NCBI RefSeq assembly: GCF_033807715.1
Contig: NC_084607.1
Location: 12,998,941 to 13,062,940 of the forward strand
Direction of reading: 5' to 3'
Source: Cololabis saira
Taxonomy: Eukaryota; Chordata; Actinopteri; Beloniformes; Belonidae
Length of the DNA stretch: 64,000 nt
Made by a program: the position numbers and the translations under genes
Shown: positions 35,201 to 49,400 of the stretch, in pieces
Position numbering within the stretch: position 1 is the first letter of the stretch
How the letters are laid out: each line of letters starts with the position of its first letter
The notes under the pieces: generated by a model
Seen by the model: only the letters and a program-made list of their open reading frames with translations
What the model was told of the DNA's origin: nothing
The model's database searches: none

Positions 35201-36531
35201 AACAACAACCTTACTTGTGTTGAAAAATACAGATTCAGTTCTGGACTTAAACCAATACATAAAAATGAAATCAAGATGTTTAGATTGAGATCTGCTTGAC
35301 ATATAGTGCCATCACCTGTGAGATAACAGAAACTGAGGAAAAAAAAGGATGATGTTTGCCTGAGCGTAGATTTTAGCCCTGAATGTCTATTTTCTCCTCT
35401 TTCTTGCCTTCTTGGCAAAATTGGGAATGGTAAGAGATAATTGCTCCCTCTTTGACAGAAGGTTCAAGATATGTTTACGTTAGCCTCAGTAACATTTCCC
35501 CAGATACCTCTCGGAATGCCCTGTGTTTTTAAAAAGGTGACAGGTGATGAAAATGAAGAGGTGAGGGAGGAGCAGTGCAGGACAACAGGGGAAAATTAGT
35601 AGCCTTGTAGTGTAGTGTGATTTCCCTGGCGTGATTATTAAACATAGTGGTACTCTAGCCTCATGCAATGACTCAACATCACATTTACTCATCTTGGCAG
35701 CTATGGGCTTCTCTATTTGCCTCATGCTTTACTGTATGTTGGAGCAAAGACAACATTCAGTAGGCTAAAACACCATTAAAAAAATGTCAGAAATAAACAA
35801 GTTACCGTTCAAATCTTTTTTTATTAAATTCTATCTTTCTTGCACATCACAACTGCCTTGCTCGCTTTCAGATCCTCATTTCACCTCCTCTTGGGTTTTC
35901 CTTCTGGGAAAATAGAGGGGTGTTCACCATGCTGCTGAGAAGAGCAGCAGGGGTGGAGAGAGTCAACCCTCTCTTGAACAAAACAGGAGTGAGGAGGATG
36001 GAGGATTAAAGGCATTACTCTGTTTGGGCCAATATCCTTTCTGAATGCCTCATGAGCTAATCCCACTGTCACAGGCGCTAAAAGCCATGACACCCTTAAA
36101 CCACTGGGTCAAGTGTGACATGGATGGTCAGATTCACATTTTGTCAGTAACTACTATTGTAACAAGATGATAGATAAATAAAATTAGATTGGAATGAAAG
36201 AATAACTGTATGATATTAAGTATTTTGCCCAGCAAGCTCAAACAATTGCCGAGCAACCTTAGGCAATTCAGAGCATGTTAAACTATGTATGATATACCTT
36301 GTGTAGTAATAAGGACTCTCCAGCTTTGTGTGGCACAGAGCATGTAGTTTCACAAACCTGTTCTGTTTTCTTTTAAAATATTAGTAGTAGTTTCACTATA
36401 TTAATATAGCAGTTATTATAGCATATATTATTTACTGTGCAAATTACCATAATCCAAAAGTAATTTTATAGTGCGCCTAAAAATGAGTGGATATACTATA
36501 ACTGATTATATTCATCTGAGCATTAAACATA
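32245..36531. other. Intergenic, no gene seen
   Basis: No supported exon. A GT/GA microsatellite lies at about 33603-33634. Confidence 0.6.
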
Positions 36532-36533
36532 TA

Positions 36534-38135
36534 CAGTACACCCCAATCCCTAAAAAGTTGGGACACTGGGTAAAAAGCAAGATTAAAACAAATTGCAATG
36601 ATTTGCAAATATCTTAAACCCATAATTTACTCACAATCCAAAATAGGCAACATATCAAATATTCCGTCAGCTAAACATTGCGTGGAAAACAGTATTTCAT
36701 TTTGAGTTTGATGGCAACAACAGAACTCAAAAAGCTGGGGCATGAGCATGAGTAAGCGGTACCAGAAAGAAACACCTGGAGGAATATCTTGCAACTAAAT
36801 AAATTAGCAGGTCAGTGACATGATTGGTTATGAAAAGAGCATCTAGAGGTAGAGTCTCAGAAGTAAAGATGGGCAGAAGTTATAAATCTGCAAAAGCGGG
36901 GGGGCGCAGCTGGTAGTGCAGCTGTCTCACAGCTAGAAGGTCCTGGGTTCAATTCTTGCCGGGGAGGCTGTGGGTGCTGAGGGCGTGTTTACTTCCCCAT
37001 GACTTCAGAACCCACAAACGAAAATGAACCAGGTGGGGTTGGGGAAAGGGCCTTTCTGTGTGGAGTTTTCATGTTCTCCCCGTGTTCCCTTGGGTAGCTA
37101 ATGTGAGCTATACCCTCACAAAAACATACAGCAGTCCGGGGTGGGGAGGATCTGGCTGGAATAACTCCAAGCGCTGCATCCGGCCAGCTTCTTTCCACCC
37201 TGTTGGGTGAAAAGAAGTGTCCTGCTCACTCCTCAAGTTAAGAAGGATCAGTGCTGGGCCCTCCAGGGGTCGGCAGAGGGAGAACAATTCCCAAAACTGT
37301 CACTAGAAAATGGGAAAAATCGTGGATAAAAATATTTAAAAAAAAAACCATTTATTTAACATTTTCATTTATTGATTCATTCCAGATATGTCAAAACCAT
37401 TGTATGACAAATTCTCAAGCAATGTCAGAATAGTGTTCCTCTGTGTAAAACCGCGTGTGAATACTTTGAACAGCTCATCCTATACATACATAATCTGGAG
37501 ACATTTTTGTGTGCTGGGGGATAATGCCAAAAAACAATATTGGATGTCTGTGATCTCCTGGCCCTGAGGCAGTACTACAAACAACCATTCATTTCTATTT
37601 CTAATAGAAATTATTTCAAGGGCTCAGGGAACACTTCTGGAAATCACTGTCTAATAACACAGTTTACCTAACAGGTTACTCACGATGCAAAGATAAAGTC
37701 ATACTTGAATATATACTAGAAATGCTGTGATCCTCACTGGGACAAAACGTATTTAAAATGGACTGAGGTAAAGTGCAAAACTGTCCTTTGGTCAGATAAG
37801 TATACGTTTTGCTTAAACTAACTAAGCAAAACATTGCTAAATTGCTAAACATTGCTAAACTAAACTATGGATGCTCCATTTACTAAATAAGGGAGGTACC
37901 ATTCAGATTATTATCAGTGCTCAGCTCAAAAGTCTACATTACTGATATGAGCATACACACATTAGTGCTCATGGAGTGGGCATCTTGCACATCTGGAAAG
38001 GAAAAAACTGAGTACTATGGAGGTTTTAGCGCAACAGATGCTACCATGCACCCAATCACTTTTTCAGGGAAGGATTTGAAGCTTTCTGCAAGAGAGGAAA
38101 ATGACAGTATGACTGAGCATCTAGAAGAATGAACA
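36534..38135 (+). mobile_element. Decayed Tc1/mariner-like transposon, split by a SINE and 3'-truncated
   Basis: The left part has CCCAATCCCTAAAAAGTTGG, GATTTGCAAATAT and AGAGTCTCAGAAGTAAAGAT, the start of a common teleost element. After the SINE it resumes with TGGATGTCTGTGATCTCCTG, CTCAGGGAACACTTCTGG, then transposase relics LKWTEVKCKTVLWSDK (37757 region) and CTTGCACATCTGGAAAGG. The right inverted repeat is not found. Family placement rests on remembered similarity. Confidence 0.6.
36897..37350 (+). mobile_element. tRNA-derived SINE inserted in the decayed transposon
   Basis: The tRNA-like head GGGGCGCAGCTGGTAGTGCA has a B box in GGTCCTGGGTTCAATTC. A conserved V-SINE-type core follows (TGTGTGGAGTTTTCATGTTC, TCCCCGTG), then a long body and a short A tail near 37339-37348. 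Boundaries are approximate; no clear target duplication was found. Confidence 0.7.
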
Positions 38136-38659
38136 AGAATGGTGCAACATACTTTTCTGAGCACCTTTCCCATGGTTCCAAAAGTATATGAACTGTTTTC
38201 AAAAAATATAGTGGTAAAGGTCCGACCGTCCATACTTTTTCTGAGCCAAACTCATAATTACTTTTTTTTTTAAAGAGTACTTCACCTTTGTTTCCTGTTA
38301 TGAATAAAAAATGTATTCTGCTCTGTTTATATTTTTCACTGTCACAACTTAATTGCAATTCTGGTCAATATAAAAGGTTATCTGGACATAACACATATTT
38401 GGTGCATGTCATGTATTAAAGCCAAGCCATTATCACTCACATGGGCAGACTGCAGAGTGTGCTGCTTATCAGAATTCCACCCCATTATCCAATTAACTCA
38501 GTTATCCTGTGACATTCATTATCTTCATTGTAATCGAGGCAAGGATAATCTTTGTCATTTCCCTGAACCCCAGAGAATGTCTCTCTTTTGGCATATTCTA
38601 ATTGAATATGTCAGCTCTGAATAGATTGCAATGTAAATATGCTGATACTCTCCTGATCG

Positions 38660-38660
<1 letters not shown>

Positions 38661-38740
<80 letters not shown>
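38661..38740. repeat. (TCTA)20 microsatellite upstream of olfm2 exon A
   Basis: Eighty bp of perfect tetranucleotide repeat, 24 bp before a (TC)48 run. Confidence 0.97.
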
Positions 38741-38741
<1 letters not shown>

Positions 38742-38760
38742 GTAAATATTTTTGGTGTGA

Positions 38761-39370
<610 letters not shown>

Positions 39371-39427
39371 ATGCATCTCTTCAGTGCTATGTTCCTTCTT
39401 GTGATGTTAGCTGGCATGCCCAGTGAG
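39371..39427 (+). CDS. olfm2: olfm2 alternative first coding exon A (signal peptide)
   Basis: ATG has A at -3. The exon encodes MHLFSAMFLLVMLAGMPSE: a short N-region, a hydrophobic core (FSAMFLLVMLAG) and a polar end, so a secretory signal peptide. It ends in phase 0 at GAG|gtaagg. Noelin/olfactomedin genes are known to have an A-type first exon of just this kind, spliced to the exon that begins with a W-Q-Y/L-S/T-S-A-Q motif. Its position on the + strand, between col5a3 and the B exon, fits. The exon is too short to identify by itself; the call leans on context. The alternative is an unrelated secreted-protein gene whose other exons are not visible. Confidence 0.7.
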
Positions 39428-40385
39428 GTAAGGTCGTTTGCATGAAACGAAAAAAAGCTGAAAAGTTCACATTTCTGGGTTAAAAAAAACGCCTTTGTAC
39501 GAATTTTCCAAAGCGGACATTTTAAATGGCAACCAAAGCTTTGATAAGAATTGTGTAACTGTTGAAAAGAAAGAACAATCATCACTAAATGTTAAATGTG
39601 TTGCTGGATTAAATATGCACATTGCTTCTGTTTTGAACGTGTCCATTCAGTATATAACCATGTGGAGATTAATACTAAGTAGGAAGTTCCATATGACAAA
39701 AAACAGAACCAAGGAACTGATAATAAATCCGTTTGAACTCAGCTCACTAGAACTCTCACACATCTTAAGACAGACATAAATCTTGATTTAAATTATACAG
39801 TTAAAGTGCCGGCATTGTCCTATAAGGGATAAAGTATTGCTTAATTGTCTTGATGACCTGGAGGTTGTTGATGAAATGGGCGATCCAGGGGAACTGAATT
39901 CACTTATTAAACTGAATGAACCCAGAAATAATTCTTGATTCATAGCTGTGAATCGATATGAGCAATAAGCTTACAGTAAAGCAGAGAGGGTTGTGGGTTT
40001 TGACTGTGTGTGATGTGTGTGATGTGTGTCTCCATGTGTGGCGTGCTCCCGTGCATGACACTTCGGAAAAGTCGTGCCCGTTTGGTAAAAATGACAAGCC
40101 ATGATGTGACAGTCGTAAATTGAGGCGAAGGACGGTAAATTATTTGACCCAGAAAAGCTTTCAGCCAAGACAGGAACATTTGAACTCGCAGGGGGTTCGG
40201 CTGGTCAGCGTGTCTCTATTTTTGACCACAAACTGTGGGCAGATCAGAAAGCGAGTGTTTCGTAGTTCTACTACAATTTGCTTATTAGTTGGGTTTGCAG
40301 GAAATAGCCGTTTTCCACCTTTAGTTAAACGTATCAGTGTGGAGGAGCGCGGACCGTGTCTCTGGTTGGAACAGCTGTGTGTGGA

Positions 40386-40406
40386 TTCAGCACCGCGGAC
40401 AGCGCC
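40386..40406 (+). promoter_or_regulatory. RE1/NRSE motif (REST/NRSF binding site)
   Basis: TTCAGCACC at 40386-40394, then GC, then GGACAGCGCC through 40406 (the GC is 40395-40396). It matches the classical 21-bp NRSE at 20 of 21 positions as I recall the consensus; the one change is in the variable linker between the two half-sites. REST recruits corepressors to silence neuronal genes in non-neuronal cells. It lies 0.96 kb downstream of the exon A donor in a locally CpG-rich stretch. Noelins are mainly neural secreted proteins, so the place makes sense. Confidence 0.85.
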
Positions 40407-41700
40407 TCCTCGCACGGTGGCGGGATCACTTTTCGCGAAGCCTCGCACAAAACAACAGCAGCCAAATCTTTAAGGCTGCAAAACTAATGCAATGGCAGTG
40501 TACTTTTGCTATTAAAGCCTATGTTACAGTGAAGTTAGACATGAAAAGCAAGAGTAAGAGGGGATACAAAATGGCCCCTTATGAGTAACACAATGACATT
40601 AAGGTTATTGTAACAATTATTCTTTTGGGATTTTGCCTCAAATCACGTAATTTGGGCAAGCTAATCGACCAGTGGATTTTACACATAAATCACTGCCTGG
40701 TGAATGCATATAAATGTCCGTTATTGCATGACTTCCTCTATCTTTAGTTACCTTTTAAAATGTAATTATTTGTTGCAAATATTTTAAGCAATAACGATTA
40801 AGAAACAGAAAACCATATGTTACTGTATAAATCACTGTTTCACATGTAATGTCTAAGTTAAGCAAACATATATGACCTTTAAATGTTACAGAAGAACTAG
40901 GGGTTTACTTGAGTTTATTGTATACGCTCTGTGTAGCTCAGACAACTATTTAATGTTGTGAATTGTGTGAATGGTGTGAAACAAGGTGCAAGAGATTTAA
41001 GGCTCTTATTTACCAATACCATTAAACATATCCTCTTATTTTTCTGTTTAATTAGTCAAGCTCCATAATGCCCAATAATGGATTTGACCACAACTGGAAG
41101 ATATCTCATATTTTATAATATAATATTTACATACAATATAGATCAGGAGTCAGCATGCATCACACAACTTGCCTCTCCAGCAAACATGTAGCATAATGGA
41201 TGTGCTGCGGTAATTAAACATAAATAAAGGTCGATGTTAAACACATGTGAACTTGCCACTAAAACTGCAGCAGATGATACACTGGCATATCTTTACCCTC
41301 GCTTCAGTGAATTTATATAGTAATTGGCCTTGGGGGACAATTTGTTGTAAGCGTTTACATTAAATATTGAATGGTCGGGGAAAAAAATTATGACACCACC
41401 CATCTCTCTAAGCCTGTGCACAAACATAAAGAATTGATGAATTCTTGCAAATCTAAAGCAATGATGATAACACTCCCTGTGATCAACTTGAAATATCATA
41501 TTTTAGGTCACAGTTTTAGCACAGGGCCCTATTAAAAATTCAGAGCTTTAATGAGACGGATATACACTTTTTCTTTCACTGCATGTGTTTGTTAAGTAAC
41601 CATAAACCCCTGGAGGCCTTGGTGCTACTGACACCGATGGACACCTGTTTGACCTTGGCACAGATGTCTTGCTATGGTATATCAAATCATGCTTAATAAG

Positions 41701-41807
<107 letters not shown>

Positions 41808-43414
41808 ATGTATGTGCATACATTCATTTACAATGTTCAGACTGGAGAAATAAGAGATGTATTGCCATTTTTATGAAAAAGAAAAAAGACTTAAGACACC
41901 ATAGTCACATTACTGTGAAGAAATGCTTCTGCAGTACAGATATTAAGCTGTTTGTCATGGGGCTCTGTACAGCCACCCGGATGCAGAGAGACTACAGACT
42001 CAGCATCCCGGTTGTTTTCTCCTGTGTGTCTCTTGCATGCCTGTGTGATTTAAAAAAAAAATTAAAAATGAAAAAATACTAAATAATAAATAAATGATGG
42101 AGATTCATATGGCTTAAAGAAAGGTAATGAGCAATTTCATGCTGCATATTTATGTTTATACTATTTACTAACTTTTTTATAGACAAGGGTTTAAATTCAA
42201 TGAGTTCAAACTTGGAACTATGAAGATATCTGATATTCATATATATACGGTTAAATATGGTTCATGAATTTGGTCATGGACATTTGCTCCAAAGACCCAA
42301 GTAATTTCTTTTGTTAAAAGCAATAAAGAAGAGAATATTTCCGTCACATGCTTAAATATTTGAAAGATTTTTTTAAAGATTCATGTTCTGGTTTGGAGGC
42401 AGAAAGGTGTTGTTGCGCTCCAGTGGAGCTAGAGAGTGCTGGAAAATGCTCTTAGTGGACTGAGAGGTCTGACCTCAAAGACTACCAACATTAGTATAGT
42501 TGAGAATGATGGAAGTGAACACTTGCTTTGGTGTTTTTCTGCTCAAAAACCAAGTGAGAGAAAAACTAATTGCCTGTCATTCAAGGAGGGAGCAGCATTA
42601 GCAATTGGCTGAATTCTTCTCATAATTTACTTGATCCCTTTTCTCACCAGGGATCATGATAAACAATCAGGGAGAAAATACTACCATTAGGGTCTTGTTA
42701 AGTAGTGTTTCCTCATTCTGGATCTGTGTGATGATTGCAGCAGAAACACAGCCAACCAGGGTAGATTTATAGCTGATTGGCAAGTACAGTACTAAAAAAA
42801 GGAACTAGTACTTATAAATCATGCTGATCTTTAAATCATTGTCTGGCACATTTGATTACATGAATGTGTTATATTTCCTTTGACAAAATTATAGAGTAGA
42901 TTAGTGTTTTTATGTAAAAGTTCCTAAATTGTCACAAATTGGAAGCTACTGTATGATCAGTGCTTTAAATAAACTGGGGGATACATTTTTACTAACCCCA
43001 TTCACGAAAAACTACATTGATGTAAAGAATTAGAACAGAATTCGGTCCATTTAGAGTCAAGCAGGATAAACAGTTGGCTTGGCTAAAGTCCATCTGAGAA
43101 AGCTTTAAACGGTCCATCGCCCTAGCTGTGACTCTTTGGCTGAAAATCTTTTCTCTTGGCGCCAGCTCAGTGAGAGTAGCAAGCAGCGTGATCAACATAA
43201 AAGCCCATCCCCTAACATGACCGGGAAAGAAAGACTTGTGGCGAATTTCTGTCCCTGTCTCAATGCCAAGAGCCCATTACACAGCAATCTGACCAAACAC
43301 TGCAAAAACAACCTTGTTGGAAAAAAGAAAAGGAACATGAAAGAAAAAGGATGTGGCCCTACTGGCATCATTGTTAATGAGTTTGTCTGTTAGATTGTAA
43401 ATTAATGTATAATT

Positions 43415-43418
<4 letters not shown>

Positions 43419-43489
<71 letters not shown>
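43419..43489. repeat. (AT)n microsatellite
   Basis: Seventy-one bp of pure AT in the olfm2 intron. Confidence 0.97.
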
Positions 43490-43492
<3 letters not shown>

Positions 43493-46400
43493 AGGTTTTC
43501 CAGCTTGACAATGTCGGCTTATCTTTCCCAAGAGGAACGACAGCAGGTAGCAGGTTGAACAGTCTGCTCTGCCAAGCAGCAGCCTAACCTCTACTCAGAG
43601 AATTAGACAAATGAAAAGCTGCTGAAATATGACTATAAATCTGCCAATGAGAGCCAAAGACACACAGCTGTTAAATTCACCCTGCCGTGCCGGACAACTC
43701 CAGCATTTGTGGGAATTATCAATGTTGCATGACCACAAATGCCCATGTATGCAGATGGTCAAGTTGCAGCCGAGGCACAATTTTAGAAACATCACAGCAG
43801 AATCTTATACGTCTAAAATAAGATCATTATATATTCTGTGTGAAGTACACACAGGATTAATCTTCCCCTTGATTAAAGTGATTTTCTTTTACATTCGCTT
43901 GAAATACAACATGTGCAACATTTACCAAGTACATGGTAATGATAAGTTATCTTAGTCTAAATTATATATGTCTCTCTGCCCTAAATACAATACAGCATGC
44001 TAATTCACTCTTACTCATTTCTGCAACATCTCAATCAGAATAGTTTTTCTAATACTATAGTATGTGGGTGAAGAAGTGAGCAGGGACTGTTATATTAGGC
44101 ACAATGACTGCATCCACCTTCACGCGCTCCCTATGAATATACAAAGGTGCAGCTTCACAATCAGCCACAGATAATGAGGTTGCATTATGTGTGATTCACT
44201 GCTACTTGGAGAGCTTGAATTGTATGTGCTTGTGTCATAACTGATTAGAGTGGCGCTTGTAAAAGTGCACAATAATGATATCGCATTGTGTGAGCCAGCC
44301 ACTGTTGTGAGATTTGTTTTATAAAAGAGATACTCCTTGAGAAAAGGGGCTGGAGCACAGAGAGCTATCGAGCCTTTGTGCTGACCTGCTCTTCACTCGC
44401 TCATCGTTAATGTTTGATGTGCTTTCTTGTAGCCCGCTGCTTCATCATCAGACGCTTTTGGATATTAATGTGTGTTTGCAAGGACAAATAATGTGCACAG
44501 ACACTGAGACATGGATGTATCTCTGATCTGAGAGATAAGAGCTTCATTTTAGGTGTAAGATTTGATTACACCACTAAGGTTGATACATTTAAAAGTATCT
44601 GAAAGATTATTTGTAACAGTATTTGTTCACATTTTGGTTTTGTCTATGCAGCTAACTTCTTTTATTGAAAATTCTAGGATTTTTCAACCTCTCTTATGTT
44701 TAAGTGTAAAATATTGCAAAAAGCCTTTGCAGATGAAGTACTATTAAGCGAGAACGGTCAGTTACTGCTTAACAGCTGCAATGCAATATGGTAGGGCAGT
44801 CTTCAAAAAGTTAGAGTGCTTTATTTGCAAACGTGAAGGTCAGATTGTTTTTTTGTAAGCTTTCGACAACAATGAGGAAAGAATTATTGACTGGAGTCTT
44901 GTGAAAGGAAAAGCTTTGTACTGAAATCATGTTGGAGGTGATTTAATGCAGGAAGACAACAGTTCACACATGAGTGACAGCAGAGGTAGCTGCCTGGCCA
45001 GACTGGATATTGCAGAGTTGGAATAAAAATGTAAATATGTATCGTAAATTAGCAACATTCCACAAAGCATTCACCTTTGAGTAACTGGGTCATACAGAAA
45101 TTGTGGCTGCTTGTGCTACGAATGGATGTGAAGACAGGTGAAAACTTGGATTTTTCACATTCGCACAGAAGCGTTGGTATTTAGTTTGTGTTTTTAAAAG
45201 GCCACTTACTCATTCTGAGCAGCACATTGACCACTTTTCAGCTCCAGGCTTGTGCAGCTCTAAATGACCTCTGTTGCTGTTTTCTGTCTTGTTGAAAAGC
45301 CAGTGGCCGGATGTCCTAAAATGACCATTAGGATTTCCTTTCACTAAGCTGTCTGGCTCTAGGGCAGCTGGAAATCGCCATTGGAAAGGTCTTTGAGGTC
45401 TTTTGGGACTGAATAATGAATGCAGTTGTTAAAGCTTTCTCATTTGTACAGACATGGTTAACATGGCAGCTTACCAGCAGCCAGCTGTCCACTCGGGCAC
45501 TGATTACGCTTTTCACACATGCAGAAGGAAATGACAGTGGATTTACATGAGCATTATGCATCCTTTTGACCCCCTTTTTCTGTCTTCTAAACAATTTTGC
45601 AATGGCTGACTAACACATGAATAATTTATCCAAATATTTTTGCTTAAATATAATGCACAGGACATTATTTGTATGCTTGCTGTCAAAAGTCTACAGAAGA
45701 ATCAGCTTGACTGGTGGGATGAATATCATCCCTATATCGCATTCTCTTCCCTACTTTCTCACTCTCCCTCTGTGTGCGTGTGCTGGAGGGTGCAGGAGTC
45801 CCAGAGGTTCATGTCTGTGACTCTAAGCAAGAGTGACATTTCTCTGACAACACCCAGGACAGGCACATATATGCATGTCCACACACTTTCTCTCCATCTC
45901 TTTCTCTCTCACACACACACACACATACACATATAAATACACATATTGTCTTTTTTTCCTTCGTTTTCTCCCCTTTGCTATGTAGTTCACAAAAATGTCA
46001 GTGAGGGAATCTGCAGCAGAAAAAAAAAAAAAAAACAATGCATGCAAACCATCTAATAAGCGTGGTTGAGGCTATTAAGGCTGCTAGATTGTATGGTGGG
46101 AGTGACGGATGCCAATTAGAGCACAGACATGCACAATCATCTGGTCAGTGCTGAACAAACTGTGGTCAGTAATATGGAAACAACATTCGTTAGCCTAATG
46201 GCTGCAACAATGGGAGTCACGCTGTGTATTTCTCTGTGTGTGTGTTCCCATCTGCTCTCTTTTGCAATGCAAAAGGTACCTCCTGACCAGTTTTCTGTAC
46301 GACCTTCCTTTCCCCCGCTTGATGAATCTTTTATGAGCCTGGCAATGTGGGTTTCTGTGTAGAAGATTGGAATATAAATATGGCTGTTGCACCTAAAGCT

Positions 46401-49400
46401 CTTGATCCGACTCTGACACAAAAGCTTTCGTAAGACTGAGGAGATGGGCAGGCTGCTGCTTGAACGCTGCCCCGTATATCTCTTCACCTTCATCACAAAA
46501 AAGACATCAAAGAGTGTCATATGTGTAGTCTTCACCTTCTCAACAACATACCGCACTGAGAAGAAATTCTGCTCTTTTTAAAAGTAGTTGCTTCACTCAT
46601 TTATTGCTCATATTTACGTATTGAATTTCAGGGTGGGAGCAGCAAAGGGAGCAGAATGAGATAAAATAAACAAGAGTCAGAGTTAATCCAGGGTGAACTC
46701 CTCAGTCTGCATCTTTCTCTCTAGACATTTTAGATCTTTCTTTCCTTGTGTCTTTTCTGTATTATTATTATCCTTTTTTTCAACATTATTGTTTCCTGGA
46801 CATTATGCGTGAGTGACGCAGCACCACCTGCAATGTTGAAGCCAAACTCAATTGCCTGGCTTTCATTTGGGGAAATGTAGGAAAGAGCTTAGCAGCACAG
46901 TAAAAGGGCAGGAGGCAAGCGGAACGATTTACCCAATGCATTTTCCATGTAGCATTGCCAGGGTCACCGTCACTCAGTAGGGCCATTGATGAGGGTGGCT
47001 CCCTCTGACTGCGCCACAGTCAGAGAGGGGGGGCCAGCCCCCAGACGCCACTGCATATCAAGCAGGCTGACAGAGCTGCTCTCTGCAGCCTCTCTGTGAG
47101 CAAGGTAGAGAGATGCTTTGATAGAGACATTACATGTAGGACAAGGGAGATGACAAGATGCTCCACTGGATGGAATCCCATCTTTTGGTATACAGTAATT
47201 CTTCCTGACTGTAAACCCACTGGGATTTCTCCAAAACACACTGACTAGTATGTAATGCTGGTTATGAACATTTTAAAGCCACAAGTTTCAAATTATTAAA
47301 GAAACTCATAAATCATATGAAAGAAGTAGGCAAAATCAAATATGATGACATTTCCTGAAAGAAAATGAATCCAGCTTTGATGGATCACACAAATTTGGAG
47401 AAAAACCCTGCTACACACACACTTGGATGTTTAATTGATTTGTGTGTTCTGAATTAGAAAAAGGGTGCTAGTGGAAATCAATTGCTCTTAAAGTAGGTCC
47501 CACATTCAGCTTTTTAATGAAACCACAGTAACTTATAGCATATTGATTGGGTTAACTCAGTGTACAGTACAAATACAAGTGATTTTTTGCTGTCTTTTTC
47601 AAAAATACGCAGTCTCAAAACTACAAAAACACAAAGGACCAAAATGGGTTTCATCTTCTATAAAGAAAGCAGTCCCCCTCCAGCGCTCACTAATCATCTT
47701 GACAACAGACATCCACATTTCATCTCAATAATGTTAATGCAACTGTGTTTGAAGGAACAAGAACAGCTTTGATCATGCTTTTAATTTATTGGACAGGGGC
47801 TTGGATGCATTACAAACAACTAAGAGAATATACACAGTATAACATTGATGCAACCACATACCACAAAACTCACATAGAGTAACTCTCACGCAGTAGCTAG
47901 ACATGTAAACTGAAGATGCTGTGGTGATCTGAGTTGTGAGCAGACTCAGTACAAAGTGAGAGGATGTGAACTGGGTTTGAATGAGTGACTGATGGAGTAG
48001 CTGAGCAGGACAACATTGGCTGGGGGTGTGCTGGGGAGAGACAGCAGAGAAATCTGGATTACATGCAGGGATAGAGAAGAAATAGTCAGGGAGATCCTCC
48101 CGTCTGTGCCTGTGGGGTGATTATCTTACCCATCTGAACCAAAGGAAGAATAATAATTAGAGGCCTATTGCTCCGTCGCTGTGATTTTCTTCCACTTGCT
48201 GGCAATGACACTCCTTGCAGATTGACTTTAATTAGCTTTACATCACCTAATCAATATAGCCATGACCATGAAAAAAAAAACAATGGCGTATGCATCCTGT
48301 TGCTGAGGTGACAGAAACACAGGGCACAGCAGGAAGAAAGGATGAGTGCTGAAAGACCAGATGTGAGATGAAAATGATCTGGAGTGGCATCTTTATGGAA
48401 AAAATGTTGCACTCTGATATACATATAGTACATACTGTAGATAATGTATATGACGAGGTGAGAGAAACAAGTAGGTTGAAGCTGTCTTTTTATAGTTTGA
48501 TGATGTCAGAATCTCTTCCAGCATCTGACAAAGCCATACCTCTTATATTTTCTGAGCAGCAGAGCCGAGTGCTTTAGCCACTCTAATGGTAATATGATGA
48601 ATAGGTATTCAGGTGAGGTCTTCCTCTTTACGCTTCATTGCTTCAGGCTACCGGGCCTCTTCGGTCCAGCTCTCAATTCTTACTCCTCTGAGTGAGAGTA
48701 ACAGCTTGCAATGAGCTGGTGCAGGGATCTTCAGAGAAGAGCACTTCGTACTTGTCAAGCACATTTTTCTTCTCGGTGTGCTCTGGATCGATATCTGTCG
48801 CCGCCGTGCCTAAATCTGTGTTGATCTTATCCAAACAGCAGTGACCGGGACCATTAAGTGTGAACTGCAGTCTTCATTTCAAAATTAAAATAAATGATTT
48901 GTGTCTGTGCATAATATTACATTTTCAAGGTTTATGTGGAAAATCTTTTTAATGTCAGATCCTAAACAGGGAATATCAACATGAACATATAGCAATAACG
49001 CTCCAGTGCACTGCAAGACACAAGCGTCCTTGCAAGATTTCTTTGTCAAACCAACAAATATGGTTGTTGTGCATAGTTTTGTCCTTGTGTGTGTGTAATT
49101 AAGAGTTAATGAAAGATGTAATCTGTAGGTGGCAGTCATTTCCCTAATCCTCATTACCCATTCATGCTCATTATAGAGGGCATTTCTGTCATTATTGTTG
49201 TCACTGTTTCAGTATTGGATCTGTTTTTCCATACTTTCTTGTCCATTTTACTTGTTGCAGTCAGGCAACAACAAATGAATTCCCCAGGAAGAATATGCAC
49301 CAGATTCAGACAGATATGTTATTAAGAAAAGCATATAAAATATACATACATAATATACAACATCAAACCCTTCTCTTGCTGCAGGAAATAATAGTCAAAA

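Noticed and set aside
36965..36985. Second possible RE1 (GCTGTGGGTGCTGAG, reverse orientation)
   Set aside because: Half-site spacing is short and the GTCC core is missing; it is part of a SINE.
46137..46556. 139-codon minus-strand open frame in the olfm2 intron
   Set aside because: No recognisable domain, composition like flanking non-coding DNA, no splice context; expected by chance in 64 kb.
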